A stretch of 64,000 bases of DNA, from positions 12,561,001 through 12,625,000 of the forward strand of contig JAYKYS010000010.1 of assembly GCA_036924285.1 (NCBI GenBank). The letters are read 5' to 3'. The DNA is from Asterella californica. Its lineage: Eukaryota > Streptophyta > Marchantiopsida > Marchantiales > Aytoniaceae. The first letter of the stretch is position 1; each line of letters starts with the position of its first letter. Below are positions 9,770 to 23,434 of the stretch, piece by piece. Made by a program: the position numbers and the translations under genes. The notes under the pieces are model-generated. The model did not search any database. It saw only the letters and a list, made by a program, of their open reading frames with translations, and had not been told where the DNA came from.

Positions 9770-12700
9770 TTAGTGCCGCCGTGCGCATTAATCCGCCGCT
9801 CGCCTTGCTCGCCTTACCGCCTTAAACAAATGAACTGCCGCACGTTAATTTCAATTCTCTAACATCTTCCATCCGCGACCTAATTTACCGAACGTCGTTA
9901 TCATACCGACCGCAACCAATCACACGATTGTATTTTCTCCCGAAATCTCCGTTTGTCTCCTTCCTCGGACTGGCGCGAATCCCCATCAGCATGCATATTA
10001 GCCTTGTTAAATCCGATTGTTTTAAATCATACTTTAGACCTCATCTTTTATAAGGTTGACTATTCTATACGCGCGTGGTGATATCTTGCACGGCCGTCTT
10101 TTTTCTTCTCTATTTTGTAATGAATTAGGTATATGCATGAATATATGAGTATAAAAGAAAAATCTGTGATATATTATTTACTAGTATTTACAGTAAAATA
10201 TAAGTGAATTACTAAAATATTCATTATCTTATAAATTTAACACATGGTTATGCCTACAGCGGTACATCCCTGAGTATGTTAGGGTACAGGTACTACACTA
10301 AAAATTAAACAGCATGACATGCTCAGCTCAATATGCATGCAAAGTGCAATTATAGCTAACACAAAGAAGAGGACAAACGTTAATGTAGTTATTGAGCCGA
10401 AAATAACTGATTTGGAGCTGGTTAGTGGTGACAAGTTTAAAAACACTGTGAAACAGAGAGATGCGAAAGAACCTTCAAACCGTTTCAAATACAAATCCAG
10501 CCGTAGGTGTCGTCCACATGAGCTTCAGATAACCGAATATGAATTGGTACCATAGATACTTTCACGAGAATATTAGTTAAATTTAATATTCTATTTAAAT
10601 AATTAAAGTTAAATAGCTAAAGTTAGAATCTATAAATAAAATAGATTTCTTATCTTACACATGGTCACTTTGAATCGAAAACTCATAAGTACGGGATGGG
10701 AAAATATCTCCTTCCTCGTATAAAGCTGATGGCTCTAAGTGAATAAAAGTATTATTTTGTATTAATGTTAATTTATGCACTAAGAGGAAGAGTTAGTGAA
10801 TAAATTAACACGTTTTTTCCCTTCTTCCGAACTTGGAAGAGGTGATTATGCAGGCTTGATCAGATAATCTGTCATAACTTAGCTCATATCCCTGTCAATA
10901 GATTATAGAATAGTGGAGATTTCTTGTCTTTGGTAGATCCATCATCCTGTTGGTGGGTCCATCAGCTGGATCTGAATAATTGGCACACTTTCTACAGCAT
11001 CCGCTCTAGTCAATTTGTATTCTTATGTCAGTATCTGTTCGTCAAGTTCCTCTAAAATTTCGTGCGTTTTTTATCATCTTCAATATATTTTTCTATAGTT
11101 TTTTTGTGTTATTATTATTTTATATTTCAGTAATAGTTTTGTCAATTATAACCTTTTTCATCCCAGTTACGTCCTTTTCATACTTATTTATTTGTACATC
11201 TGTGACAGTCGTGTTACTAAGATTAACGTAGTCATCCGTTTTAAAAGGGTGTTCAGTCTTAATCTCAGTTATATGTATTCGTAACAAATATACTTTGTAG
11301 ACCAGAACTTGAAGTCTGAACGAAAAGTCTTAAACAAATTTATGACATACCTTGTGAGAATGTTTATTAAGAAAATTAGTCTATGTTATGCAAATGTTCT
11401 TTGCATTACATAGATTAATTATCCACACTTATCTACACTTCTAATTTATTCTGTTCAGTTCTGATCCCACCACACCTACAAGACCAGATTCTCGAATCAC
11501 AAACTCTACTCTTAGTACGTACTTCTAAGTATATCGTGGTTCCTTCATGCTAGGGCAAACACACATTGCCTTTCTCCTTGAGTTGTAAGTACTCAGAATT
11601 GAATCCACAAACTTTGAGTTCAATTCTTCTTCAGGCTTTTTTTTTTCAGTCTTATTAACACGAGAGCACATTGAGCACATACAACATTGCCTCAAGATAT
11701 TCTCAACTTCTGTGTTCTCGGTTATTGTTACAGGACTTCACTCCCTGATGGATCATGAACACATGTGACAATTGTTCTAGACCTTTATTCATAGTCTTCA
11801 TGACTCAAGGGTTAACATTAATGGGTTTTTAACACGTGTAAGGGAAAATATGGTATTTTAAATTATTTTTAGTAAATAAATAAATAACTAAATAAATTGA
11901 TAAACCTAAAATATAATTTAATCTTTAAATGAGTTTTAAAGTGAAATATGGTATTTTATATAAAAGAATGAATTCTTTTGAGAATCATCTTTTTATTTAT
12001 ATAATATAATATTTAAATTATAGCTTTTAGAAACAAAAATAAAGGTATTAAAATACTTGTTAACTGACATGCGCTATCAGCAAAATACAAAGAGTTGTCT
12101 CTCCAAACTTCAAGACCAAGCAGGTCTTCGATCAAAGTATCAGCGGAAGTATCTGTTGAGTCTTTGACTGCTGACGTGGATATCTCACAACACACACACA
12201 CCTTCATCCACATCAGTGATTATTCTTTCACATACTCTTGTCATTGTTGATGTTATTTTTGTAAGGGATAGTCTCATGATCAGTAGGTTTGGATACGTCG
12301 CATCAAGATGTCTTAACATTGCCACCATGGAGCGGTTAGTCATCATATGAGTCTAGTTTCTCTTGCACACAACCTCTCGATGCAACTTCTCTCAGTAAAC
12401 TTGATCTTGAGGTCCACCTCAAGAAGTTATCTCCTCCTCTTAGATTTTATATTTTTGTCTCCATTACACAATCTTTTGCACATGTACATTCATATTTGCA
12501 TGACTCATCTAGGATTATGCATGACTCATCTAGGATTTCAACTCGTCGCTCTTCTAGACTCTAGATATTTTGTCATGACCTCCTTATCTCTCACTGAGGT
12601 ATCATGTTGTTGACGCTCTTGAGCATCCATTTACGGTTACTCTTTCAATTATGATCCCGGTTGGATCTTATAGATAATGTTATCAATTGTTACCTATGTA

Positions 12701-13100
12701 GCTTATCCTTCGAGTTCATTTGTGCTTAGACAACCGTCTCTCTCCTCTTTCGTTCGGATCAGAATGCATTGCTTACTGCGTGTGTTGTGGATTTTTGATA
12801 ATTTTTGAACATCGTCAGAGTTCAATGATAGATATCTAAACAATAGTGAGGATTTCAACTTCATTTTTGTTGATCGCACCTACTCATACGATAGGAGTAG
12901 GATTTAATGTCTGGTTCTTTAGATCTCTAGAGTAGGATGCTCTTACTCTTCCATAGACACAATATGCTTTGGTTCAATAGTATCATCTTGATCGTTGTCT
13001 AAAATCCCTGTCCAATCTTTGCTCCAGACGTACAAAATTCTTGTCCAATCTTCTGCTCAAGATGTACGTTCAGTTCCATACCAGAACATGAAATCCCATT
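9770..13100. other. AT-rich intergenic DNA with repeat modules, no gene
   Basis: Base composition changes near 10020 from GC-moderate to strongly AT-rich. No ORF above 90 codons resembles a protein. Contents include a module with CTTCCGAACTTGG (10824-10836) followed by GGTGATTATGCAGG, related to modules near 24.2-24.4 and 43.8 kb; a 21-bp tandem pair (GCATGACTCATCTAGGATT) at 12498-12539; and a loose repeat of CTTGTCCAATCTTYTGCTC near 13008-13055. T-rich runs near 11080-11110 produce hydrophobic spurious ORFs. Confidence 0.5.
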
Positions 13101-14070
13101 AAAGACTAGTCCGTTATCTAAATCCAGTCCTAATATATCTTACCTTCTCATAGAGGCTGGAAAACACATACCCTTGAATAGCGCCTGAATAGAACTGGGT
13201 CTGAAGACCCTGGAAAACACATACTTTTGAATAGCGCATGAATAGAACTGGATCTGAAGACGAAAATTGACAACGATCAGGGACAAGCGGTGTATTTACT
13301 TCCAAACGTAACAGTTATCTTGAAAACAGTTGGTCCCTTGGGTCCGTGAACAAATGGCCGTGCAGCGCGACAGGGAGTGAACAATAGAAGCCCTACTGAC
13401 GAAATGCCGTCGATGACTGAGCATAGTGTAGCCGCTTCCACTTCTCCTTCTCGAGGCCGGCCAACAGTACCAGCTTTTTGGCAAGACATTTTCCTTCCCT
13501 TACAATGTCCTTGTCAGTGAAGATGGACCCAGATCCAACTTGTTGTTCATTTGCCTCGTTGAAGCAACTGGTTCTGGAGCGTTCGTGCCAAGTCTAGATA
13601 CTCTTTCCTTACATTCTTCAGTACCAATCTTGACTTCCGCAAGTGACTCGCGTCCGAGAAGATAGATGAGCTCCAAAGAATACAGAAGGCAGAATAAGCA
13701 CAGAAGGAATCGGTCTGTGATACAAGCCTGTAGTCGGCGCACTCTATATTCTGGACGTAAGGACGCATACCAATTATGAGTGTGTGTCACCGGGCAGAGG
13801 CTTTTCAATCCAAGGTATGCTATCACTAGTTCGACCGCCCAAGCATATTTTATCAACTGCCTTGGTGTCCGATAGGCTTTCCGTGAACTGTAGTTAAATA
13901 TAACCTTCGAACTCCGACGTCTCACACGATTGAAAAACTGCAGTTCGAGATTTCGGCTTCTACTGAAGAATTCATCATTCGGTGTCAGCACCAACGTGAG
14001 GCTCCGTTTCACTGGATGATCGAGGCTTCGAAGTCTCTCGGGTACATTTCCGCATCTGTTCATTGAGCAG
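13100..14070 (-). other. Unidentified coding-like remnant
   Basis: Several minus-strand frames stay open longer than expected here: 13500-14063 (187 codons), 13547-13768 and 13277-13489. The most protein-like stretch reads SDASHLRKSRLVLKNVRKEY continuing DLARTLQNQLLQRG near 13550-13680, a plausible basic helix. I do not recognise a family, and the frames do not join cleanly. It may be a decayed or multi-exon gene lying downstream of PAS1 on the same strand, or chance. Confidence 0.25.
13157..13260. repeat. 53-bp tandem duplication
   Basis: The copies at 13157-13209 and 13210-13260 both begin CTGGAAAACACATAC and end TCTGAAGAC, with a few substitutions. The duplication sits inside the unidentified remnant at 13100-14070. 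Confidence 0.85.
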
Positions 14071-14716
14071 ATGGTAGATACTGGTACACGGTTAAAGCAG
14101 TTGTCGGTGAAAACAGAGACTTCCCCGCACAGTTAAGGTAACCCCCAAATAATTATGAACCCGTGTAAGTCCAAGGTGAGTAACAAAGAGTGGTGAAGAT
14201 GTATGCTAACTTGGTTTGAGCAGATGGTATAGTACTAATTGGTGTATACCGTGTGAATGGTGCAGAGTCCAGGTCTTTTCCGCACTCACCGGCATAATCA
14301 TCTTGCTATTTCCACTAGAAATCTTGAACGAAATAAACGCAACATCTTCAAGTGGCGTGTGAGCCTTAACATGAGCTAGAGATCACATACTTACAGAGAC
14401 CGGACAACAAAGCAGCATGACTTCAACTGGAAAGAGTTTTAACACTAGTAGATAATGATGTCTGCATCATAAAGCTTCTACACCTCTGATTGAAGAGATA
14501 AAGGGAGAAGAACCGAAGAGCATAACTTACTCCCGAAATATTCGATACAATTCAGCCTAGTACCTTGTTTCTTGATCAAAATTTACCTTTTTAACCTCCT
14601 CCTTCCTATTTGCTACAGATCTAACCTGAAAAGAAATCTGGAGCTGCATACAACCCTACTGCACTTTCGATTGCATTCACAGCATCCCTTTAGTTAAGGC
14701 CTGGTCAACATGCTGC

Positions 14717-17700
14717 CTATATAATTGAGCATCTCCCTCCTCTAATTCTTCTCATCAAGTCCCTTCCCGCCATACACAATTTGGAATAGCTGCTCTCCTT
14801 TCGTTCATCGACATTCTTACTTAACAGTCCTTTCTTAAGCTCATCATCCTTCTTCTCACTTTTGTTCTCATGTTTCTCCCCATTCTGCTTTTCCTCCACA
14901 CTTTGCTCGTCTTCTTGTGGTCCTTCGCGATCCTTCTCGACCACCTCAGAGAGAGCTCCGGGCTTCTTGTCGAATAAACCCTTGAATTGTTTCCGTTCCT
15001 TCTCCTTGGCTTCCTGTAGGTAATACGTTGTTAGCATCTTCAAAGTGCAATTTTGAGGCCCCTACCAAAAGGGAAGAGATCACTTTGGCAGCAGAACTCG
15101 ACAGGCTGCAGAGAGGCTCCAACCAATTTATGCGAAACATCAACTTATAGTCAACCAACCTGCTCTGCTTTTCTCAGCTTTGATAGAGCAGCAATAACAT
15201 CTGGTTCTGAAGACTTGTCAATCTTCATCATCTATACAAAAGGTAGGAAACAACGAAAGGGATAAAGTCAATTTACATGGTTAAAAGTTACTGCTGACTC
15301 CAGACTGAAAATCAAAAGCGTCAAATAAGTTTCACAAATACTAATATTTTGACCAAAGTATAAAGACAGCCGAAGTTCTTGCAATTCGGAACGAACGCCA
15401 ATGAGCGACGGCACTTTCAGCAGTCAAGAACGAAGCCTTATGAAGTGAGTAGTTAAACTACACAGTTCCCAGAATAATCGCAAAACTACCAGTTTAAATC
15501 TGAACTGGAGATGACAGTAGTCTGAGACTGTCTGCAAGTCTAGCTCTTGGCCTGATCAGTGTATACCTGGTTGAAATCATCTCGTGCTAACTCGAAATCG
15601 CAGCAGGCAGTATACGACGTACCCCGGCGAAACAGTGCCTTAACATGATGAGGATTCCCCTCAAGCACCTTGAACACCGAAAAGGTCAGGATCGACTAAT
15701 GCGAAAACGATAAATGTCTCCTAGCCTCGCGACATTGGCGATAATCTCCAGAGTAAATAAGAGGAACCACTCACGAAGGGTAGAGGATAAATTCCCACCT
15801 TATTGCACATTTCAATCGCCTTTACATGGTCCTTCAGCTTTTGCCAGCAAGCAGCGACATTCAACTGTAAGGAGATCTGCGATTGCATGAAGCCCGAGTT
15901 AGCTTTCGTTCATGCTTTAACTTCATTTTCTTTACCGAAGTGTTTCTCCTACCTCCCAGTTTCTTGTCCATACTGCATTTACGTGTATGGCCCTATTAGC
16001 CTTCCACGAACAACACACCTAGGGATCATCTTGCCTTATAAATAAACACCACTCTGGAAACCATTACAACTCCTAGCCATCAAAACGACAGGGGTATCTA
16101 GGAATAAAGTGCGATGCTGCACGCTAGCCTTTACCCAAATACTCAAACCGCACACGATAGAAGATATCATGGACAGTCACTCATGATATCTGAGAATTGT
16201 CAAACGTTTGACAATGCGTGACATTTTGCAAACTTGACAGTGAAACCTCTTGACGGCATCCAAGTAGAATACGTACCTGTGTATTGCTGAGTTCTTTCAC
16301 TTCTTCGTCACCATCAGGATTTACATGCTTGAATTCTCGTAATAACTTCAAGACAATGAAAATATGTCAGCCTTTCGCTCAGCATCGCCAAGGAGATTGT
16401 CGAGAACCAGTCAATTGTGGAGAAGAGGCTGGCTTCCTGGAGTATGTTATTCTTGTACTTAAATAGTCAACTCTATGTACGTAATCTCATAGGCTTCAAA
16501 TGCATCCGTTCTCTTCCTACATAATCCACTCCTAATGGTCGTGAATCTCGTCGAGCTTGTAACTCTCATGCTTAATTGGCCCTTAAGCACAGGTCACTCT
16601 ACCATCCAACAATCTAAATGCTCTCATGAGGGTTATGAACTGAGAATGCTAATAGTTGCACTTTCTGCGGAGTGCCCATATCTCTCTCGAAATAGACGGT
16701 TCTAACTATTCCTTCGAAGACAATAACTTGGACAGTGCACTCACACTATTGTGCACACCGTGCACAGTCTTTAGTTTACAAAGCTGTGCGAATTACGGTT
16801 TGCGTCCTCAACTAGTTATTCATACGTCGAGAATGGCAGATATGCGCAAGGACCACTCTCTAGTATAGAGGTAACACCAATTAGCCCGGCCCGGCAATTT
16901 CGTCCTCAACTGGTTAGTTAAGCTTTAGCGTCAACTACTTACCTCTACGTTACAATCTAAACTACTAACGTACATGCTAAAAACGACATTACATTTACTA
17001 ACATGAACCGTAATACTTTTTGACGACACCTAACCGCAGTGTACGCCAGACACTGCTGATACAGTTCTCTTCCACAAATCTGCAGTTTGAGCACCCGTGA
17101 ACGTCGCTTTCTGCCATTTATATAATCCCTTACGCTTTCCATGTACTCGAAATTATATTCAGCGTAAAGGTCAGAGGTGAACTTCGTTCGGTGTCGGTAC
17201 TTACATGGTCGTACTTGTTCTTGGCAAGCTCAAATTTCGTTTCCTTGAATAGTCTATTTGCCTGCGGAGACGGTCGTCTATCAGCTCTCGAGTCCAATCT
17301 TTAGAGGAACTAAAATTCTGATAAGACGTTCCATACACGCTCGAAAACTGTGAAGTTACAACAAGAGGTAAGTAACGACAACAGACGTATACCGTAGTTT
17401 TCTGCCTTTCAGCATCCTCCATGATCTCTCTAAAACTCAAACCGGTCCAGTCCTGTGACAGAAAACGGAAAACCACAGGACGACAGTTTTTGAGTGACAG
17501 AAACGTGAGGAATCACGTATTAGTGTTATGACAAGATTCCCGTAAAACTCAGACCTGATGATTTGAGCTCATCATACTCAGGAAGGAGAGTAATCTAGAC
17601 CTTCATCTTAACAAAGTCAATCAGTTCGACCTCCCACACAATGAAGGCTCCTTCTGGCACGCCAGCAGGCCTGCGATTCCGGCAGGATATGCACTGGTCA

Positions 17701-20700
17701 GAGCCAACTGGCACCAATTAAGAAGAGAAAAACTATTTCAACTCGGAACCTTACAACACAAACATATCATATCAAGCGTGCAATACTAACTTGACAACTT
17801 TTTGGCAGATTTAACACTACAACCCTAACTCATTTGCAGAGAAAATTTTGGATCAGAACGAAGTGGCAAAAAGAGCTAATCCATATGTTTTTAGTAATAT
17901 TTCAATTTGCAGATGGTATCTGTTCCGGAGATCACGAAAACAACTTATGTTTCTGCCATAGCTAGGTACGATACTGTTATCATGAGACATATATGAACGT
18001 GGAACAATCTTGATTGACTAAGTGAACACTGAATCGTAGATTGGACCGAATGTTAAATGCTCTCATAATCACATGATGATGCGCTGATTATTACATTCGG
18101 GTATCAAATGTTCAATCGTCCAGACATGGATTGTTCCAGACCGGAAAAAGTATATAAGGTAACAACTTAACCTGCAGTCACCACAGCACATAAACACCCT
18201 ACCAACAGGTTTCATCCAGTTCTGACGCAGTAGCCTGAAGTCCTGGTACTTAAAATCGAGCAACACTGATATGTAACCATTCACATTCGCAGCAGAAAGA
18301 CCTGACTCATATGCTTGCTGTCATAATTCACTCTTGGAGACGTAATTTGTCGTAGTGGTCAAAGAGCACAGCAACAACTTACTCTCCTGCCATAGCTACG
18401 ACTGAGTTAACACATCATCTGCAAACGTGAATCTAGAAACACTTGGTTGACGAATGAACTGGATACCAGCGACTTATATTAACAACATTCACAACCACCG
18501 ATAGTGAGCCGCTAGTAACTTTCTTATGAAATACTCTAGCATGCACACGTATTTATTTCAGTTCCGAAAGGATATTGGTTTGTTCTCTTGCGATGTATTC
18601 AACATAAATGCATCTTCAAAGCGCGCAGCATCCCAGCTGCGAACATGGACCCCATCAACAAGACTACAAGTACTTTTTATAATTTACTTATTTCAGTCCC
18701 TTCAGTGCACGGCAGAGAGAGGGTCACAGATCGTCAATAGCTAGGATAATTGCGACACTAATCCACCTCCACCATAGCGAATGAAACTAATGTTAACAAA
18801 AAGGACGGTAATTTCAAGGCCTACTGCTAAGCCCATCTGTGATATGTAGGATGTTAGGTGACAAGATTGTTAAGTACTTTAGATAAAGGAAGACATGTGG
18901 CATACCTGGGGAAATTGTCATATGCATATTTAGAAGTACTGCTGATAACAGAGATTTCTCCCGGAAGCATAAGCCTGACACTCATTTCCAGGCCTTCTGG
19001 CACCTACACACATAAAGTTTTAGACGGATCACATATCACCTTCAGCTGTGTGTGAACAGAGAGACCCCTGCGGTTTTACACTACCGAAACTCCTTCAGTC
19101 AATGTGCACTTACCATGCCTTCTCCGGATCGAAACTCGTACGGCTTTCCGTCTAGTCTTGTATCGTGGAAAATCTTTCCGCCATCTTTTGGCAATTTACC
19201 CCTCCAGTGTATACGCAATGTGCTGTCCTGAAGAGGACAATCCACAGGAAATTCACCTAAAACAATTTTGCCAAGTCGTAGACATGAGAGAAGACCTTTT
19301 TGCGTTAGCACATATTAAGATGAACGTTGATTCGTCACATACGCGCACAAAAAATTGTTTTCTTTCTGCAAATGTAGGTGCTTTCTATGCTCACAGGTAT
19401 TTCACAGAAGATATGAATGCTGCTTTGTTCGTCCTCTCAGTCTGACACTCAAAGCGATAGGCCTTGGAAATGTTAGCCACCTATTCCATCTTTTACTCGG
19501 CGCTTGATAACAGCACCGTTGCCCAGCATATCACGGACCTGTGGATACACAAACAGACGGACTCCGTTGATGACTTGTTCACAGGTACCGTTAAATTATG
19601 CTGCAGACACAGGACGAAGTTTTGTGGAACTCAACACCTGTGTTTACCAGCCTAATTCTGCTCGCTGGTAAACCAATAGAGCACATTCGGAAACAATCAG
19701 CATGACTGAAGAAAGAGGCTACGAATAAGGGCCGAAAACTCTAACAGAAAAGTGACTAGGATCTCACCTGTATAATTTGTATCAGTTCCACTTCGAACTG
19801 GAGCTCTAGTGCTTGTGTTGGCAACTGTGGTATGGCTGAGGCTTCCGTTATGTACAGCGGATTGAGCACATAAATGATGGCCTTTTCATTCTTATTCATT
19901 GCTCCAATTCCTTTCTCCAGACCAGCTGGTACCTGGCACAAATAGGGAAAACTCAGAGTCCAGCATGTTCTAAAACCTTCAGTTGCAGATATCTTAGATG
20001 TCAACGTCTGGTGTTCAAGATATTCAACAGCGTTTGTCCAAAATTCTCTCTCACTAATTCCAGTAGTACCAAGAAGTTCTCCTTGACAAATATTAGCGCT
20101 GATGGTTTCTTTCGGAACCAAACTAAGAGTCTTGCCTTTTGGCGTGCGTCAGGTGATCCGTCAGATCCACGTAATATCCCTTGAACTGAAAATTCGTTTA
20201 CTGAAGAACCAGACCTGCTCCCGAACTACTGTGATTCTGAGATAGTCCCGGCGCAGGGTTTAGGGGCTTGTTAAACCATAACCGGACAAAGCTAATTTAC
20301 CTCGTTCCTTCCAAATGCGAAGTGAAGAGGTTCCTCCTCACGAACAATAAACGTAGCACCATCAGGTACCCGTCCAGTGACTCTGTCATGTGAACATCAG
20401 ATTACCGAATAAATTAAAGAACGCGAGGTCTCAACCAGAACACAAATACGATGGTTCTGCAGGTTCTATTATAACAAGGATGTATTATATTTCTCTGATA
20501 CCGTTTCTGAAGTAAAACTCACATGCAAGGAGATTTCTACCTAGAGTTCGGCTACACAAACCTGATTCTAACTTCATAAGGCTCCCTAGGGGTCTCCCAA
20601 CCGTCCCCAGCCCGGAGCACCTGGAAAGTTAAACCAAGCTCATTAAACACGGTTTCACTTATCAATTTGTGCGGGAAAATTCCACTTTATCTTTGTTCGA

Positions 20701-21543
20701 CACTGGATCCCAGCATATGCGCCACCTTAACAGATTCACTAGAAGTGACGCCAGTTACCCTGAGGGTGAACCGTAATTATACGTCGTACGGCAACGGAAA
20801 AGGAAAAAAACCGTACGGAAAAACAACGCAATCTAAGCGGTTAACAGGAGCTGCAAATTCATCCTTTGGGAACTTGAACAAACAAGATGACCTGACAGCC
20901 AAATTATTTCTCGATACAGAAGTTCTGGCATTTCCATACCTGCTTCAAAACGCCCAAATCGTCAGTGACCGCCTACAAAACCAAAGTAAAAATCACCATC
21001 CCTGTCTCAGCCTCAAGAAGGAGAAGATCTTCGAGGCTTTAACTGCAAGAATGATAAAAGTCTAGTATTATACATACAGAAGTTTCTATAAGTGAAGAGG
21101 TAAAGCTCTACCTGGACTTTGAAGAAATCAATCATATCTATATCGAACTGGAGAATTCCAGTAGTGGGGAAGTTCTCCGGAGCTGGAATTGGGCATTCGG
21201 GATCTCCAAAGTGCAACTTCTCCTTCACCCTGAACTGCACAATTAGGATAACTTTCAGCCAAGCGAAGATGGATAGCCACACCAAACCAAAGATCGCATT
21301 CCCCTTCGGACCCTATAAAGCCACAGAAGTCTCCTTCGGAACCACAATGTGCTGCACACCTCTTCTTATAGTCTCATGCCTTTGGCGGCCATAGGCACGT
21401 TGTGCGCGTCGAGCGTATTCGGGAGAGGAGAGGTGAATAGCGCTCGACTAGAGAGGGAGCGCTTTACGACTGAAGGGCTTGAGCTCTCGAACCAATAGCG
21501 GGTAGGAAATATACAGAGTTACTGATAACATTCACCATTCGAC

Positions 21544-21608
<65 letters not shown>

Positions 21609-22388
21609 CTGGACACTTCTCCTTTTGCCATTGTGGGAAGTGCTTCTTCCCAACCTGCTATCATCTTGCTTTTTCCCAGTACCAGCTTAAATGGAATTCC
21701 TTTTCCTGCAGAATTATCAGCAAAATGCGGAATGGACAAAATGGTTTCAGAAATAATCTTTACACGAATGTACACTGAGTGAAAACCTCCAGAAGGAGAC
21801 CTAAGACTGATCTCCTGATGTTCCCAAAAACACGAAAATCTCAAGGACAAAATTCACGAAAGAAAATTTAACGAACCTCCATGTTCTATCCTCGTGGATT
21901 CAACAACGGTTCCGTCCTCGGTGTACGTAGTATAATGGAAAAGGACCAAGTCACCTTCCTGGGGCCTTCCGTCCTCATCCGCCCCGGATCTGATTACTGC
22001 TTTCAGGCAGTCGCCTTCCTCAAGAATTCTCTTCTTCCTGCGGATCGCACCGTGTTAGCACAATCTCCCAGCTAAACTGGCCGATTGTAAAGCCTAAACC
22101 ACACACTTCATTTATTATTTGGAACTGATACAATTCCAAGCCCTTCATGTACTTCTCAATGTCAAACGACCTGATAAATCCTGCAGAGCTTCTAAAACTT
22201 GAGTCCGGTTATCGCTACCAAAGAAAATAATCTTAAACGGAAACGCAGTCAATCGTTACAACTCGAAATGAACCAAAAAGCAGAATACGGAACCAACAGC
22301 GAGGAATAACTCAAGCAGGATCATACTTGGCAGCTGCCTCCTTCTTGCCGGCCGCAGAAGAGAGCATCGCGTCGTCCTCTTCCACCAT
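14717..22388 (-). CDS. PAS1: PASTICCINO1-type multidomain FKBP with TPR, complete in 18 exons
   Basis: PAS1 is a large immunophilin scaffold that in Arabidopsis supports very-long-chain fatty acid elongase assembly and controls cell proliferation. Exons: 22388-22327, 22037-21877, 21705-21608, 21234-21112, 20620-20562, 20382-20301, 19932-19768, 19538-19481, 19256-19114, 19003-18906, 17670-17601, 17452-17393, 17261-17205, 16345-16277, 15864-15799, 15668-15567, 15231-15160 and 15013-14717. They total 1842 nt with phase kept at every junction, giving 613 aa (Arabidopsis about 635). Three FKBP-like domains lie at about 35-150 (LVLGKSKMIAGWEEALPTM), 150-257 (GLEKGIGAMNKNEKAIIYV) and 275-375 (YEFRSGEGMVPEGLEM). 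TPR helices follow at about 385-500 (DHVKAIEMCNKVLEGNPHHV), then the family block KQFKGLFDKKPGALSEV. The start MVEEDDAMLSSAAGKKE was chosen because it keeps frame into exon 2. The end RRIRGGRCSII is CaaX-like instead of the expected membrane anchor. Confidence 0.93.
21545..21600. repeat. (AG)28 microsatellite in PAS1 intron 3
   Basis: A perfect 56-bp AG run on the plus strand, read as CT on the PAS1 sense strand. It begins only about 7 nt after the intron 3 donor GTATGT. Length changes here could influence splicing of the exon encoding the first FKBP domain. Confidence 0.97.
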
Positions 22389-23314
22389 CTTCTTCGGCTC
22401 TCATAGAAAAGCAGAAACGATCGTGTGCACTCGAGCAACAAAGGCGTAAGATCGAAACGCAGTTTACTGCTTTCACGATGACAATGAGAGGAACGACGAG
22501 CAAAATTTCTCTTCCCAGAGTGTGCACTGCAGGCCACTGTTGGTGACAGTGAAAAGAAGCTACCAGACTCCTGAGAGCTATGCCTGGAATTCTCCACCAA
22601 CAACCGTGTCAACCGGTCAAACTCCACCACTGTAGCCGTCCACGACTAGTGTAGCAATTAGTTCGGACAGCATCGGCATTCAGTGTAATATCAACCGGAA
22701 TGATGGTTTGAAAACCCGAAAAGTCTGAATGACATTCGGTTTAGGCGTGCATACTGATATTCAGCTACTCCATGTTCAGGTTGAGGAAGTATATGCACAC
22801 CTATTAACTTATGACAAAACTCTTCCTTTTGGAAAGGTTATACTATATTAGTATGTATTAAATTAAATAATATTATTAGACTCCATAAGAACTGTCTTTA
22901 TAATCGGATGAGAGCCGTTCTATACACATGACTTATAGTTTTTGTTCTCTAAGTGGCCAAGTGCAGAAAAGACCAAGTGTAAAAAGGTAATGAAATAATA
23001 AGTAAAATAAAACTACTTGTTATAGAAGTTTAATTTGACTTCTTAAAATAATTACTTAAATTTAAAAGTATAGATTAGTAGGTGAGATAATATCCACTAT
23101 GGTATTTCCGTCCTCTGTGGACGTATGCTTTTTCAAAGTGAGAAATTATCAAAATTAGTTGTTACGTTAGAAGGTAACCGATTATTTGGTAATTTTACTA
23201 TTATTATATCCATGCTTATCTTCTCTCTGTCTAAATGATATTAGGTGTAGGCGTGCATATTATTATATGTTGGTTATTCACCTCGTCATCTTAAGATGGA
23301 AGACGCGTGCAAGC

Positions 23315-23365
23315 ATTAATTTATTACCTAACCTTTTTGTCTGGAGGGTTAGGTAATAAATTAAT
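23315..23365. repeat. Perfect 19-bp inverted repeat (hairpin)
   Basis: The arms 23315-23333 (ATTAATTTATTACCTAACC) and 23347-23365 are exact reverse complements around a 13-nt loop. A related hairpin with the same AATTAATA...CTAAC logic is at 43774-43823. Confidence 0.95.
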
Positions 23366-23434
23366 ATACATATTTTACGACTTGTTCTTAGTCACAACAA
23401 GTACGGACTTATAATCTTGGAAGCGCCTTTTGCT

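Noticed and set aside
10279..10494. Hydrophobic 71-codon ORF resembling membrane segments
   Set aside because: AT-rich low-complexity DNA yields Phe/Leu/Ile runs by chance, and the opposite strand is equally open.
11025..11231. 68-codon hydrophobic ORF
   Set aside because: Translation of a T-rich tract with no homology or context.
11540..11650. Possible tRNA T-arm GAGTTCAATTC followed by a T-run
   Set aside because: No acceptor stem, D-arm or anticodon arm can be formed around it.
21464..21850. 128-codon minus-strand ORF with Leu/Ser runs
   Set aside because: Only 21608-21705 is a PAS1 exon; the rest is intron translated through the CT microsatellite.
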